64,000 nt of DNA from Lucifuga dentata (GCA_014773175.1 VXCM01005616.1:18323-82322); one strand, 5' to 3'. Numbered from the stretch's first letter, positions 11,190 to 23,362 are shown. Notes: generated by a model not told the origin, from the sequence alone. Made by a program: numbers and translations.

Positions 11190-11393
11190 TTTCCTTATTT
11201 TTTTCCTCAGAGGATTTCACTTATTTTGCATTTATGAGAATATAAATGACTTTATTTGAGCATGTAAATGTGTGTTAGCAGGCGAAATAATGAATTTTAA
11301 GGTGGCTGCATCACTGAACGTTGGATTTTGAAAGATGATGCAAATAGTATTTAATGGGCTCAAAATGCAAAAACAACCGGTATGATCCTTTAA
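11190..11393 (+). mobile_element. Family B TTAA-type MITE, 3' part
   Basis: Forward-oriented right half of a B copy: gttagcaggcgaaataatgaattttaaggtgg, then a shortened stretch to caaccggtatgatccTTTAA. It lies 40 bp beyond the reverse-oriented B fragment, giving a tail-to-tail arrangement. Confidence 0.7.
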
Positions 11394-11895
11394 ATCAAAG
11401 GCCACTGAGACTGTACACCAACTGATCACCAGTCACCAGCATTACCTGCGTGTGGAACCATTTTCCTGATACCAAAAGGCTGAAGGATCGATATAGTGTG
11501 TTATGTGAGGGTTATGTGTGCTTTTTAGTTAAAAACATCTCTTAAAATTATTTCAATCCACATGACAAACGATGAAAAAAACTTGACAGATTGAACCGTA
11601 AGACAGCGAAGCGTAGAAAATAACAGTCCTGAGGGACAAACACTGATGACATAAATGCAGTGGACAACAATTCAATTCTTGTCTGAGCCGCCATCCGTGA
11701 ATGACTTCTCTTCACGAGCCCGCCATTACGCGGTCATGAGACACGAAAATTATGGGCATTATCAATTCATATAATAAAAGAAAATTGGCAGGATTGAAAA
11801 TTATGTCAAAAGACGCCAGCGGGGGTTTGGGCGGAAAATGGTTAACTTGTAGAGTGCCCGCATGTATGTGTGAGCATGCTTGTGCATGGACTATC

Positions 11896-11931
<36 letters not shown>

Positions 11932-12700
11932 GGGGGGAGTTCAGGGTAAAATCAGAGGGTACCACTTGTAGGCATTGTGACAGAGGTCAGAACGGTCCTG
12001 TCAGCAGCAGCGTGGGTTTAATTTGATATATTAATACAAGCTGCCGGCCAATAGCTGCAGGTCAAACGGAGAGCAGCTCCAGATCCCCCATATGTTCCGC
12101 GTTTCCAGCAGTTCATAACTTCAACGTCTCTCGTAAAACATTTAATTGGGCTTTGAATGGAGCGTGTTTATAAATCAGGTCGCCGTCCAGGTTTTTTTCA
12201 TCTCCTTGTAAAGTTGTGAGCGACACATGTTCGAGACGGAAGAGTCATCGCATCGCCATCGCATAATTAAAGCAGCAGAGATTTCTGCTTTCATGTTTAA
12301 ATCGCCCGACCTGAACGCCAAAATCCACGATTTCTAGGTCGCATTGACTGAATTGCACCTCCAGAAAGTTTTTATCTACTGACAACTTCCAGTAAAGCTT
12401 TATTCCATTCAGAACAATATGGCTGCATTCACAGGAAGTCAGAAACCGCAAGAGACTTGACCGAAATTTCTAACAAAGTTGCTCAACCATAGATTATTTG
12501 GGGTGATGAATTAGGTTTCCTCAAACAGCCAATTAGGCTGAAATTTGCCCAACTCTGAGAAACCGTCACCGACACAAAATCAGGCCAAACTTGTACAATG
12601 TCGGTCTTCATTTACATATATGCTGTAAATACTGAAACACCAAAAATATTATCAGCTCAGCATGAACATGCAGTAAACGTAAATTTCAACCAGAGTTGCT
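11394..12700. other. Unique sequence, possible conserved noncoding segment
   Basis: Contains (GT)n at 11899-11930. The stretch at about 11985-12160 (ttaatttgatatattaatac, GC-balanced flanks) is free of repeats and compositionally like conserved vertebrate noncoding DNA, but this cannot be tested here. Confidence 0.4.
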
Positions 12701-12931
12701 AGAATCTACGACGCAGTATTAGAGCCACATCAGAGGAAAAAAAATAAAAGGAGGATTTTTTTTATTTTGCTTTTGAGAAAAAAAGTCAAAATTTCAAGAA
12801 TAAAATCGAAGTATAATTTTGAGAAAAAAGTCAAAATTTTGATATTTCGAGAATAAATTCAAAATTTTGATATAGCTAAATCAAACTGCTTCACATTTAG
12901 GCTCTGATTCTACAAGATGCCTTGTGTAGAT

Positions 12932-13305
12932 GAACTCGTGCAGTTGCACTTCAGAATCGGCTTCAGTAACAAGGAAATTCTCTCTTTTAGCACATAAACA
13001 CAGTTTGTGCCAAAGATTGCGTCTGTTCAGGAGGAAGTTGGAGGAAGTGGCTGCATTCCTGCAGACAGAAACAGCTGGAAATAGACAGATGCGAGGGTAT
13101 CAATGGCTACACCTGCAATCAATACAAAGAGGACATGTTGTATCACAAGGCACAATAAGACAACTGATCAAGTTGATTGATCCTGTAGGTGTGGAGCTCA
13201 GGCATTACCGCAACAGANACAATAAGACAACTGATCAAGTTGATTGATCCTGTAGGTGTGGAGCTCAGGCATTACCGCAACAGACGTCCAAACGCATTTC
13301 AACTT
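12932..13305 (+). pseudogene. IS3EU-like transposase (integrase family) N-terminal fragment, broken
   Basis: The translation runs DELVQLHFRIGFSNKEIL, shifts frame by one missing base near 12990, then continues LLAHKHS...LRLFRRK, LEEVAAFLQTE, GYQWLHLQSIQRG and VSQGTIRQLIKLIDP. This matches my memory of the region before the rve (DDE integrase) domain in fish IS3EU-type proteins, where GYRWLHLxCIQxG and VSQETVRxLLxxLDPxGV are conserved. The catalytic DDE segment is absent, so the piece is non-functional. The repeat at the N (13218) duplicates 22 codons artificially. Confidence 0.65.
13152..13284. repeat. 66-bp exact duplication around single N (assembly join)
   Basis: 13152-13217 equals 13219-13284. 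The protein reading shows the same peptide (TIRQLIKLIDPVGVELRHYRNR) twice, which no relative has. Confidence 0.8.
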
Positions 13306-13566
13306 TATTCTCAAAATTTCAACTTTATTCTTGAAATTTCGACTTTATTCTCAAAATTATACTTCAACTTTATTCTCGAAATTTTGACTTTTTTCTCGAA
13401 ATTATACTTCAGCTTTATTCTCGAAATTTCGACTTTATTCTCAGAATTTCGACTTTAATCTCAAAACTTAGACTTTTTTTCTCAAAAGCAAAATACAAAA
13501 AAAATATCCTCCTGCTTTTATTTATTTTTTTCTCTGATGTGGCCCTAATACTCCGTCGGAAGAATC

Positions 13567-14278
13567 AATTCGCTTGATGTTATCCAAAATCATAAAGCCC
13601 TGAGTTTCATCTGACAATAGTGCACGGAGGAAAAAGCATCTGAGAGGCATTTCCTGCTTCGTACCCATTATTCCAGCGATTAAACAGCCTGTAAAAGATT
13701 ATTTCAGCCTGATGCTTACAGATGCTGCACATTCTGTCCTCATAACGGCTTTACAGATGTTCCAGTTTCAAGCTTTCTAAGGGAATCAATCCCACAAACG
13801 CTAATTACATCGATTAAAATCAGTATTATCTGACCTGTTTGATTCGTAGCGATAACACAAATTATGACGCTGTATGACTTGGTTGGAAACTGCCTGAGAG
13901 ATGAAATCCTGAGAAATGAGCCTCAGGTGACGCTGCCTTCCCACGTGGATTTACAGCACTTTGGAGATGAACTTTTCACCCAGAGACGAGCGGATGGGAG
14001 CTCAGCTGCAGCCGGAGCAGCAGCTGGCCCATCTGGCAGACGAGCACCAAGCCAGCTCATGGTTTGTGTTAGGAAACTGCTGTCTGCAAGGACTTAAATC
14101 TCAACACATCTGACTTTCTCTGCTGTCCTGATGGTTTTTCTTCCAACAACACAAATCTAAATCAGCGAGAGTTAGTCGTCCCAAAATTATTGTTATTCAT
14201 GACGACTGTAAAGCCTGAAGCATCAAATAATTATCAGAAAATTAAGTTATTTTGCTATTTATTTTTTTATTGAACCCT
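13567..14278. other. Unique sequence, no gene seen
   Basis: A 77-codon frame at 13864-14097 ends in an Ala-rich stretch and has no recognisable domain. No repeats noticed. Confidence 0.5.
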
Positions 14279-14690
14279 TTAAAGGACCATACTGGCCATT
14301 TTGCATGTTTGAGCCTAATATATTCAATTTTCATACATGTAACGTTACTGACAATCATTTCCCAAAGCATACTACTGGAACGGTGAATTAAAAATGTTTT
14401 TCCTACCTTCCAGACCTCCATTGGTTTCAGTTCATTCTGCTATTAAAATCAACTTGTTGATACTTGAAACGTTCTTCGGATAGGTAATCCATCATCACCA
14501 ACAAGACGTGTATTCAGGTTATTTTTAGAAGTTATGTCATTTTAGCATTTAAGCGCAATAAAAAGCGTGGAGTGAATGTATGCCTCCACCGGGGAATATA
14601 GTCCATCCTTTGGGAAATGATTGTCAGTAATGTAACATGTATGAAAATTGAAAATATTAGGCTCAAACATGTGAAATAGAGGGTATTTTG
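14279..14690 (+). mobile_element. Family A TTAA-type MITE, internally deleted
   Basis: It starts TTAAAGGACCATACTGG at 14279 and follows the family consensus to the ccaccggggaatatagtcc block. It then jumps directly to atcctttgggaaatgattg, so about 170 bp of the second half is missing. The right terminus is eroded (gaaatagagggtattttgg). Confidence 0.85.
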
Positions 14691-14814
14691 GAGTTTTTTA
14701 GAGGGTTTTTTGGAGTTTAACAAACTCCAAAAAAATTCTGAAAAAATTGTTGCATATATGATTTTTTTGTTTTCATCAGGCATTTATTTAACTCAAAGGG
14801 ATTTAAACTGGAAC

Positions 14815-14851
14815 TTTTTTTTTTTTTTTTTTNTTTTTTTTTTTTTTTTTT
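14815..14851. repeat. Poly(T) tract split by single N
   Basis: N at 14833 between two T runs. Confidence 0.85.
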
Positions 14852-14859
14852 AGATATGA

Positions 14860-16242
14860 TATAATTGCCGTTTTGTTCAATAACTGATCATGCTGATGAT
14901 GTAGAATCACAGAAAATCATTTCTCAAATATGACACAAACGACATTATAGGCTTTAAGAATGTTGTCATTGTGTCATAAATGTATTCCCTCACAGGAAAT
15001 GCTTCGATGTCGCTGCAATCATCAACTTACAGCAAACAAATGTGGAATTATTGTGTCATTCGCGCTCAGACGGTGAAATAGCTCTTTTGGGGGGGCTTTC
15101 CGTCAGATTTCATAGAATCTCCAAAAAGCAGCCGCTGAAAATGAAGAAGAGGAGATGAAGGAGATCTGACTAAATCATCAGGACAGCAGCATGCCAGGCA
15201 AACCCTGGAAGCGTTGTGCCATGAGAGCTGAGCTGAACACCTGACAGAGAGAGACAGATGATTTACTTCAGATTAAAGAACAACAGACTCATTGTTCTCT
15301 CATCTCTCTCTCACCCGTTTATCCCCCTCAGCGAATCATTGATGCCATTCATGCCCCTGAAATGCTACGCCGTTGTGATTTTCTTCTCCTTCTCCTTCTC
15401 CTTTGTTTCTTCCTTCTCTTTTTTCCCCCCTCCAACCCCAAGCTGCTCCCGGGGCACTGGAGGCTCTCCTCTTTAAGTTTTTCTTTCCGTCGAGATTAAG
15501 TGTGACAGATTGGCAAAAGAAGCACATGACAGGAGTTCAGACGGCAGACAAGAATAAGATCAGACATGTGATGCATTATTAAGAGGTCACAAGAGCTGGC
15601 GGACACACACACACAAAGACAAACTCTTCCCACACATCAGCAGACACTGATTTTAACCATATGATCCACAGCCGTGCTATTAAAGAGCACATTGAGACGT
15701 TATCTCTGTTTTTATCACAACAAAAAAGCATCTGAATGGAAGAGAGAAAGTCCAGAAGCATCAGCGGCGGGAGGCTGAGATTGAAAGTGAAGGTTTGACG
15801 TACGCCATAACAGCCATAATTTGATTAGACTTGGGTGACATTCTTTCACACGACTCAAAGGGGAAGAAACAGCATCTGCTACTGCCAAGTGCATTAACTT
15901 CTGTGAGCTCAGAGACAGGAAAGGGGGAAGTACTGCTTGAATCCGCTCGCTTTCCATTTGGTCAAACAACAGGCATTTTAATGCTTTCAAGACACTCGCG
16001 ACAGATACGCAGGAGATTTATGATGTTTAGGGATCGTGAAGGCATCACACATGTAACCGAGCAGGGATGGATTACCCACAGGAGATAGATGTAACAAGAA
16101 TCCTCATATTCAGAGATCAGCAGGCTGACAGACTGTCTGAAAGAGCTGGTAGCCATGAAAAACTGCATTATTTTCTGTTTTTATTCAATCAGGTGTTTAT
16201 TTTGAAGGATAAAGTGGGTGAAAATCAGAGGAAATAAAGTCA
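14860..16242. other. Unique sequence, no gene seen
   Basis: Includes a pyrimidine-rich tract at about 15380-15435. Overlapping frames of 70-91 codons on both strands show no recognisable motif. Confidence 0.55.
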
Positions 16243-16687
16243 TTAAAGGACTATACCAACCATTTTGCATGTTTGAGCCTAATATATTTAATTTTCATAC
16301 ATGTTACATTACTCACAATCATTTCCCAAAGGATAAAACCGTATTTCAGCTTTCCTGATATTTTGCTAAATCTCTTAATNATCATTTCCCAAAGGATAAA
16401 ACCGTATTTCAGCTTTCCTGATATTTTGCTAAATCTCTTAAGCTTTCAAAATCAAACATTTAAGCAATACACCCACCTTAAAAATCCATGTTTCTCCTGC
16501 TAATAGTTACACAGCCTTATGAAGTCACGGTCCTTTAAATTTTTCCATAAACGCAGGTCTTCTTTTGGGACTATATTCCCCGGTGGAGGCATACATTCAC
16601 TCCACGCTTTTTATTACGCTTAAACGCTAAAATTACATAGTTTCTAAAATAAAAAAAACGTGAATACATGTCTTGTTGGCGATGATT
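16243..16687 (-). mobile_element. Family A TTAA-type MITE, reverse, end lost
   Basis: Begins TTAAAGGACTATACC and runs in reverse order (ggataaaaccgtatttcag, aaaatccatgtttctcctgc, ccccggtggaggcatac). It breaks off after cttgttggcgatgatt, where complete copies continue into the second inverted repeat. The N at 16380 is flanked by a duplicated stretch of about 61 bp (16318-16379, 16381-16441), so the true length is shorter. Confidence 0.85.
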
Positions 16688-17438
16688 GAATTCATTTTGT
16701 TGAGAAACGTCTCTTGCTATTATTTCAAAGTCTGACTGTTGTTGCATTATTGATCACCAAACTTAACTTTAACTAATAAAAGAAGATCAGGAGAAACAGA
16801 CAGCGTGAAAACAGTGAAGTAAGCTAAACTGAATCTCCTGACAGAATTTCTAAACCGGTTTGAGGAATCGTTCTCGTTATGGATGCTGGAAGCTAATCTG
16901 GTATGTTCATCCATCTGTAGCAGGACGTCCGGGCTGCATCTTCCTCTTTATCCACAAACACCTCTTCCTCTACTCTCAGCACTTTTTCCCTCTGTCTCCG
17001 TGTGGTATTATCACCTGTCTGTTCTTTGCTGGAGTCTGAAACGACTTTGTTTTTTGTTCATTTTGCTGCCCGTGCATAAACATGTCTGCTGTCTTTCTGC
17101 TGGCAGGCAGCAGGTTTGAGGCCTATATTTAATCACCACAAGGCTTAACTCTCTCCATCAGTGACGGCTCATTTGACGTGGCGGCCCTCGGCTCTCTCTC
17201 TCTTCCTGATTCCATGCCAAATGTAATAACTCCTCTCTTTCGTTACCCTGCTGTATTTTATAATTTTGTTGTTTTTCACTGTCAGGGCTGGGCTTTCTGA
17301 AGAGTTTTTATTGAATTTCCTGCAGGATGTACTGCCAGAAGTATTTTTTTTCCAGCCATCTCCATCATCACACTTTCTCTCTTTAACGATCTACACCTTT
17401 GATTCTATTAGGGTCTATTTATAAACCTTTGCAATGCT
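16688..17438. other. Unique sequence, no gene seen
   Basis: AT-balanced DNA between two oppositely oriented family A copies; no exon or repeat recognised. Confidence 0.5.
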
Positions 17439-18015
17439 TTAAAGGACCATACCGTCCATTTTGTCCATTTTGAGCCTAATATTCAATTTTCATACACTGA
17501 CAATCATTTCCCAAAGCATACTACTGGAATGGTGAATTAAAAATGTTTTTCCTACCTTCCAGACCTCCATTGGTTTCAGTTCATTCTGCTATTAAAATCA
17601 ACTTGTTGATACTTGAAACGTTCTTGGGATAGGTAATCCATCATCACCAACAAGACGTGTATTCAGGTTTTTTTTAAAAGTTATGTAATTTTAGCGTTTA
17701 AGCTCAATAAAAAGCGTGGAGTGAATGTATGCCTCCACCGGGGAATATAGTCCCAAAAGAAGACCTGCGTTTATGGAAAAATTTAAAGGACCGTGACTTC
17801 ATAAGGCTGTGTAACTATTAGCAGGAGAAACATGGATTTTTAAGATGGGTGTATCACTTGAATATTTGATTTTGAAAGATTGAAAGATTTTACAAAATAT
17901 CAGGAAAGCTGAAATACGGTTTTATCCTTTGGGAAATGATTGTCAGTAACGTAACATGTATGAAAATTGAATATATTAGGCTCAAACATGCAAAATGACC
18001 GGTATGATCCTTTAA
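17439..18015 (+). mobile_element. Family A TTAA-type MITE, complete
   Basis: TTAA at 17439 and at 18012 bracket 577 bp. Order: inverted repeat (aaaggaccataccgtccatt...), tttttcctaccttccagacc, aagcgtggagtgaatgtatg, ccaccggggaatatagtccc, gcgtttatggaaaaatttaa, cttcataaggctgtgtaac, ggttttatcctttgggaaa, inverted repeat ending ggtatgatcctTTAA. The ends are complementary over about 90 bp. Small deletions in the left arm (catacactgacaatc) distinguish this copy. Confidence 0.9.
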
Positions 18016-19618
18016 CAATAATGTCAAAATATGACCTTATTGATTTTATTTAGAAAATATTGATGGATGTACATTTCAGATTTGGCGTTTTCAGCAGCAG
18101 ATACACGAGTCGTCAGCATGACCAATCCCGTCTCTTCTTTCAGCTTGTCTGTCTCTCTCCCCGTTTTCTCCCAGATACTGTGTCAGAGTCGCTTCTCTCA
18201 ACTCTTCCTGACATGGCATCGCTCCGAGCAACATGGTTAAAGTTACAGCGCTGCTCTGGAAGCCTGACAGTGGGCGAAAATGAAAATAATGAAAGCTCAC
18301 ATTTGATGTTTGACATTAAAGATGACATCTTACTTATTTTCTTTCTCCTTTTATCACTCCTCACATCTCGTGTGCTCGATATTAAAAAGGTTGGCAGGCT
18401 ACCTGTTGCTGAAGGCTGGTGTTCTGACAGTCTGCAGATGTTTCAACAGTGACGAGAAACGAATAAAAGGAGACAGACAAGGAGACAGAAAGAGACAAGC
18501 ATGCAGCGTTAGACATGAAATCTCCCTCAACAGCACTTTGGGTTTGCAGCTCAAAGCAAACGTATGACATTGTCAACATGGTTTGTGTCTGACAAATCTT
18601 CCAGAGTGACGGGACAGAAAGCGAGAAAACAAATACGAATGTGTAGAAGAAGCTTTTTTTTTTTTTTTTTTTTNTTTTTTTTTTTTTTTTTTGGCTTTGA
18701 AAGCTTCTTTCATCGCAAAGTCGCTCTCATCAAAGCCTTTCAAATCTATTTCATCCTCCTCTTCTGTCTTGATTTCCTGCGCTGGAATTCCATCTGATAA
18801 CCTTATAGAGGATGAGCTCCACGGTGAGAAAAACAAGGAGAGACACTTTTCTGTCAGCGCCGACTTGACGTGAAAGGCATTAAGATACTCAGCATTTCAG
18901 AAATGCCTACAGCGAAATTAATTCTGAGTCCTCTTATCTGCTGGATTTTAAAGCAGGATAAATGCATAAAGACGCTGTTCTTGATGGCATTGTCTTCTTT
19001 TTATGTGACTCTTGACTCTTTTCTCTGTCTGAGACATGTCTGGACCAACTTGTCTGTCTTTGCGGCTGCTGAACCCTGATTTTTGTCTGATCTGAGCCAT
19101 GATGATCCTCATTGTCACACTTTAAATTGTATCCTCACATGCAAATGGCCCTGGGGTGAAGCAGCGATTTAAAAGACTGTGACCCGTCTCTCAACTAAAG
19201 GCAGGCTTCACACGCCATCAAGCCTTCCTTTCCTACGCAAAAGGTCACTCACAATGCAGAAAAGATTGTATATCCTTCTGTAATGCTGAAGTGCATTAAT
19301 GCCGCACAAGGAAAGATTTTCCTGTAACCAAACACCTGTTTTATTAGTCTAAATGTCAAAGCTGCAGCAAAGAAACGTGCAAACTACAATCGCTGTCACC
19401 AACATTCACCTGACTTTCCCTAATTAATTTTTGCTGCCAGATATACTCACCGTTGGGAGACGACATGAAAATGATAACAAAATCCTAAACTGGCTCTTTG
19501 ACAGCTGCAGGTTAGCACATGCTGCAAATGCGTTATTCTTCACTTTCTTTACCTGTCAAATAAAAGTCCAACGAATACAGTTTGGGCATATTATGTTACG
19601 TAATTATATCCTGTGTAT
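18016..19618. other. Unique sequence, no gene seen
   Basis: Holds a poly(T)-N-poly(T) tract at 18654-18692 (N at 18674). Frames of up to 130 codons (18060-18452) have no recognisable domain. Confidence 0.5.
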
Positions 19619-20203
19619 TTAAAGGCCCGTACTGCTTGTTTCTCATGTTTGAGCCCAATGAATATAATGAGCATATATCTTACATTACTGACAGCTTTTT
19701 CCCAAAATGTACTACAAGAGCAGTACATTTTAGAGTTGTTTTTCCTACCTTCCAGGCTGTCAATAGTTTCAAATCTGTAAAAAATCTGCAAATCTGTAAA
19801 AATCAACTTGCAGAGACTTGAAATGTGTTTGAGATAAATTATCCATCACAGGGAACCAAACATCATTTTTATTTTTTGCTGAAATTACTTAATTTAGCCA
19901 GTCACAACATGGAGATGCATGGAGGAAAATGTATTCCTCCGCCAGAGAATACAGTCCCAGGAGAGGACTACTGAGAAATTAAAAATAACCGTGCCTTCTA
20001 CATTTGGACATACATGTTAGCAGGTGAAACATTGAATTTTAAATGGGTAAATCACCTGTACAAATGATTTTGAAAGATTAGGGGATTTGGCTAAATACTA
20101 CAATACGGTTTTATGTTTTGGAAAATGGTTGTCAGTAACGTAACTTGTATGTTAGTTGGATTTATTGGGCTTAAACATGCAAAATCACCAGTGTGAGACT
20201 TTA
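19619..20203 (+). mobile_element. Family B TTAA-type MITE, near complete
   Basis: This is the best uninterrupted B copy. It starts TTAAAGGCCCGTACTGC and carries cattttagagttgtttttcc, ctccgccagagaatacagtcc, acattgaattttaaatggg and gattaggggatttggc, then a right inverted repeat ending caccagtgtgagacttta, eroded from the expected ggtcctttaa. It serves as the empty-site reference for the nested copies at 5.3 kb and 30.6 kb. Confidence 0.8.
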
Positions 20204-20573
20204 TTTGTTCCCGTCAACATGCAAAAACTCCCAGAGCAGCTCTGACGTAAATATATCAAAGGAAAATGTTTGGATCAAAAGTTCAGAACTACGCTAAGTT
20301 AGGAACTATGCTAGCTGGAAATATCCAGAATAGGAACTACACGGTTCCTTCAGCAAGTTCTTTTCTGGAAATCCTAATGCCCTTCAACGATTATTGAAGA
20401 TCTGAGCAACGACTGTGTCATTTCCACACGCGTCGAAACTTCACCACCACACACACAACAACAGAAGAAATGGAGGAAATTGAGGACATTTTGTTTGTTT
20501 GATTATTTGTTTTGTTCTAGTTGCAGTTCTTGAACCATGTAAGAGTTCCCGCCCTTGAATAGAAGCTAAAAAT

Positions 20574-21761
20574 TAGGGATGAGTGAGTACACCATTACCC
20601 ATGTCCATTCAACCAACTAAATTATCCGTATCTGTACTTGGATGGGTGGGGCTTAACCTGGAGAGTTAAGAACAGTGCTTAATTTGGGCAAAAAGAAGTG
20701 CCGGAATCACAGTCAGATTGGGATGCTAATTTTTACCAGGACTTTCAGTTGTCAATGGGGGGAGGGGGGCAACTAAGTACCGTAAGTCCCTGTCAAACCT
20801 AAACGAGAGCCTCGTAGCCAGCTTGCAGCGTGTGTCCCACTGCTGATAGACACACCATAACTACATTTAAGAAACTAAAATAAAATTTAAAAAAAAANTG
20901 TGTCCCACTGCTGATAGACACACCATAACTACATTTAAGAAACTAAAATAAAATTTAAAAAAAAAACAAAAACACACCACCGCTATGGAGAAACATTTCA
21001 CAGTGTGATCATTCCTCTGTCAGCTTTTAGAAAGGCTCGTTTTCATCCATTTTATCCACATTTCCGGGTTGCTGTGTTAGCTTCGATAATTTGCTTTCAT
21101 GATTTTGTCAAGAATTTGTCGTACACAATTTAATTATTTTATTGTTTAATGCACACAATTATGTCCAAAAGCGATATAAAATTAAAACCAAATTACTTAA
21201 TATAGTTCTGGAACGCTAGCTTCTGAAATAATTTCTCCCGGTACGCACAGAGCCATCAGAAATAAGTGCCGGAACTCAGTTCAGGTGCGTTACAGCACAA
21301 ATTAAGCGCTGGTTAAGAATTGCTAGCTAACTGGCTAGTTAGCCTAGAAGCTAGTAGAAATGTGCGTTAGTATCAGTATGTTGCGTGTGAATGTCCACAG
21401 TAAATGAATGTGTGTTTGTTTAGCTGTGGACTGAGAATAATGTTGAGCTGAATCTGAGAACAGCAACTATAGCTAATAGATGCTACTATGCTAAACTATA
21501 GCTAATAGATGCTATGATGCTAGAGTGGACAAAGTGGCTGTGAGTTGTGTGGAGCAGCAGCAGCAGCAGCTCTGTGTAGAGAGGAGCTCTGTGATTGGCT
21601 GCCTGGATGATCACGCAACCATGTGACAGCGCTAGTAAGAGCTACCCAATCAGATTTTTTTTTTCTTTAATGAGTACGGATAGTGCCACATTTTACTCAG
21701 ATGGTACTCGTACTCGTAAAAAAGTGCATTATCTGTAACGGATACTCTCGGCTCATCCTTA
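20574..21761. mobile_element. hAT-type MITE interrupted by a second hAT MITE
   Basis: Ends are TAGGGATGAGTGAGTAC and the inverted tactctcggctcatcctta. A perfect 8-bp duplication CTAAAAAT lies at 20566-20573 and 21762-21769, as expected for hAT transposition. The interior shows local repeats (ctatagctaatagatgcta twice) and a (CAG)6 run near 21555, with no transposase. About 640 bp of the length belongs to the nested element at 20673-21311. Confidence 0.85.
20673..21311. mobile_element. Nested hAT-type MITE with CAGTG ends
   Basis: Begins CAGTGCTTAATTTGGGC and ends with the inverted gcacaaattaagcgctg. The 8-bp duplication GTTAAGAA is perfect at 20665-20672 and 21312-21319. Subterminal aagtgccggaa motifs near both ends are inverted partners. 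No coding sequence. A 67-bp duplication flanking the N at 20898 (20831-20897 and 20899-20965) is probably artificial. Confidence 0.85.
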
Positions 21762-21789
21762 CTAAAAATGGTTCAGGACCATTTTTAGT
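21761..21789. repeat. 11-bp-arm hairpin beside hAT end
   Basis: actaaaaatgg and its exact complement ccatttttagt lie 7 bases apart. The left arm overlaps the outer hAT target duplication. Confidence 0.7.
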
Positions 21790-23319
21790 AAGTTTCAGTA
21801 TCAAAATGAGTCCTGGTTCCTTGGTACAAAATGAAGGAAAGTTCCTGAAATAGTTCCTGTGTGATTGGTTGTACTCAAACTGAAAATGTCATAATAGAGA
21901 GATTCCAAGGTGACAAAAATGTGCTTGATCTTGAAGAACAAGATGTTTACAGCCATTCAACCGCAATCCACACCTTTTTGTTGTTCTTAAACGACCAATT
22001 AGCTAAACTAAAAAGCAAATCGAGACATTTTTCTATTGTTTTAGCATCTATTTTACGGCATCTTCTTAACACTTTGAACCATCATTTTCAAAGTTAATTT
22101 GCATAAATGTGGATGTAGCCGTGTGGGTTATCTGCGAGGTTACGGTTATTACAGTCTTTCTGTAGCTCTCTGATCTCACTGCCTGTCAGTCAAAGGGAGG
22201 GGCTGCTAACAAGATAGCTATAATTTAGCATGACAGCCTTTTGGTAGCAGCTGGGGTGAAGAGTTCACAGAGAAAAAGAGAGACTGTGTGTGCGATAGAG
22301 ACAAAGACAGCAATAGCGGAGTTTGCGTTGGGTACATTTAGCGGTACAAGTAGCGTATAGCAAAGGAACCGTCGAAGTGTTTGACAATTTGCAAAAACAC
22401 AGCAGTATTGTTCAGCGGCTTGGGTAGAGAAAAGGTCAAGCAAGTGAAGCACAAGCACGTCTATTCAAAGCCTTGATAAATGAAGCATGGCTGCCCAAAC
22501 AAAAACTTCTTTTTATTTCGATCTTAACGCATCACATTGATCCTACTGTTTCATATTCTGTATCGCGAAACTGAGAGAATATCTGTTGACAAGGGTGAAA
22601 AGGACTAAAGCGGAGGATGACCCGTGGCCGGGGTGGAGGCAGAGACTAGACATGGTTTTGGGGCCTGGAGGCGTGTTGCACTGTGGGTCCATGACAGTCA
22701 AAAGGGCTGGAAAAAAGAAGAGAGAGACGCCGCAAAGAGCACGGGTGTGATAATGGATTCCCACATTAGGTCCATCAAGGTCTGATGGAGAAATGGGATA
22801 TGGCAGCAGCTTGGCACAGCGACTAGAAAATCTGGTTTGAAGCGAGGCGTGGAGTGGGCTGGTGGCTCTGAGCGCGGTGGCGGGTGTTTGAGGCTTCTGC
22901 TTGGAGATTTTGGACACTTCCTTCGTTGGGTGGAAACACATGGTTTTAATGTTTCTCTCATCTCCTGCTCTCAGCGTGGCGCTTTTCACAATTTTGCATT
23001 TACTAACTCTGGAATTACTTTAGCTAGTGAGGAAACAGAAACATAAAAAAAAAGTTTAGCATCTGTGATTGAAACCCCCCAAAATTTCACGATTTGCCCC
23101 ACTCCCTTTACCCACCCCCTGAACTCCAGACCCCCTCCTCGTGCGGGTGTTTGTGCTGAACTCCTGTAGAGTTCACAGTGAACGCTGGAGGTTTGCCTGG
23201 AGGTTGGGAAAGACCGTAAATTACCTGAGAGGAACGTTAAGAACCAGCAACCGCAGAAGCTTTACGGAGGCCTTCAGGCCAGCAGGGAGCCTCTGCATGG
23301 AGGGGTCACCCTTCAGTCA

Positions 23320-23320
<1 letters not shown>
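21790..23320. other. Unique sequence, no gene seen
   Basis: A 148-codon reverse frame (22543-22989) has no recognisable domain and overlaps other open frames on both strands. Confidence 0.5.

Positions 23321-23361
<41 letters not shown>
23321..23361. repeat. (CA)n microsatellite
   Basis: About 20 CA units; a poly(T)-N-poly(T) tract follows at 23435-23480 (N at 23462). Confidence 0.95.

Positions 23362-23362
<1 letters not shown>

Larger units (their letters stand above)
12707..13560 (+). mobile_element. IS3EU-type DNA transposon with transposase relic
   Basis: It begins TACGACGCAGTATTAG and ends with the inverted form (ctaatactccgtcgga). It is flanked by the 6-bp duplication AGAATC at 12701-12706 and 13561-13566. 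Long subterminal regions on both sides consist of units such as tttcgactttattctc, in inverse orientation at the two ends, giving extended inverted repeats. The core encodes a damaged integrase-like protein (separate entry). The 3' terminus GGA deviates from the RTA end I recall for IS3EU. A 66-bp duplication around the N at 13218 inflates the length. Confidence 0.75.

Noticed and set aside
13864..14097. Possible short exon (77 codons)
   Set aside because: No homology recognised and an alanine-rich end from GC-rich repeats of gca; no support.
20230..20560. Possible PIF/Harbinger-type MITE around the hAT nest (ggttcc/ggaacc motifs)
   Set aside because: Motifs are too short and scattered to define ends.
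22543..22989. 148-codon reverse open frame
   Set aside because: No motif, several overlapping frames in the same place, no splice context.
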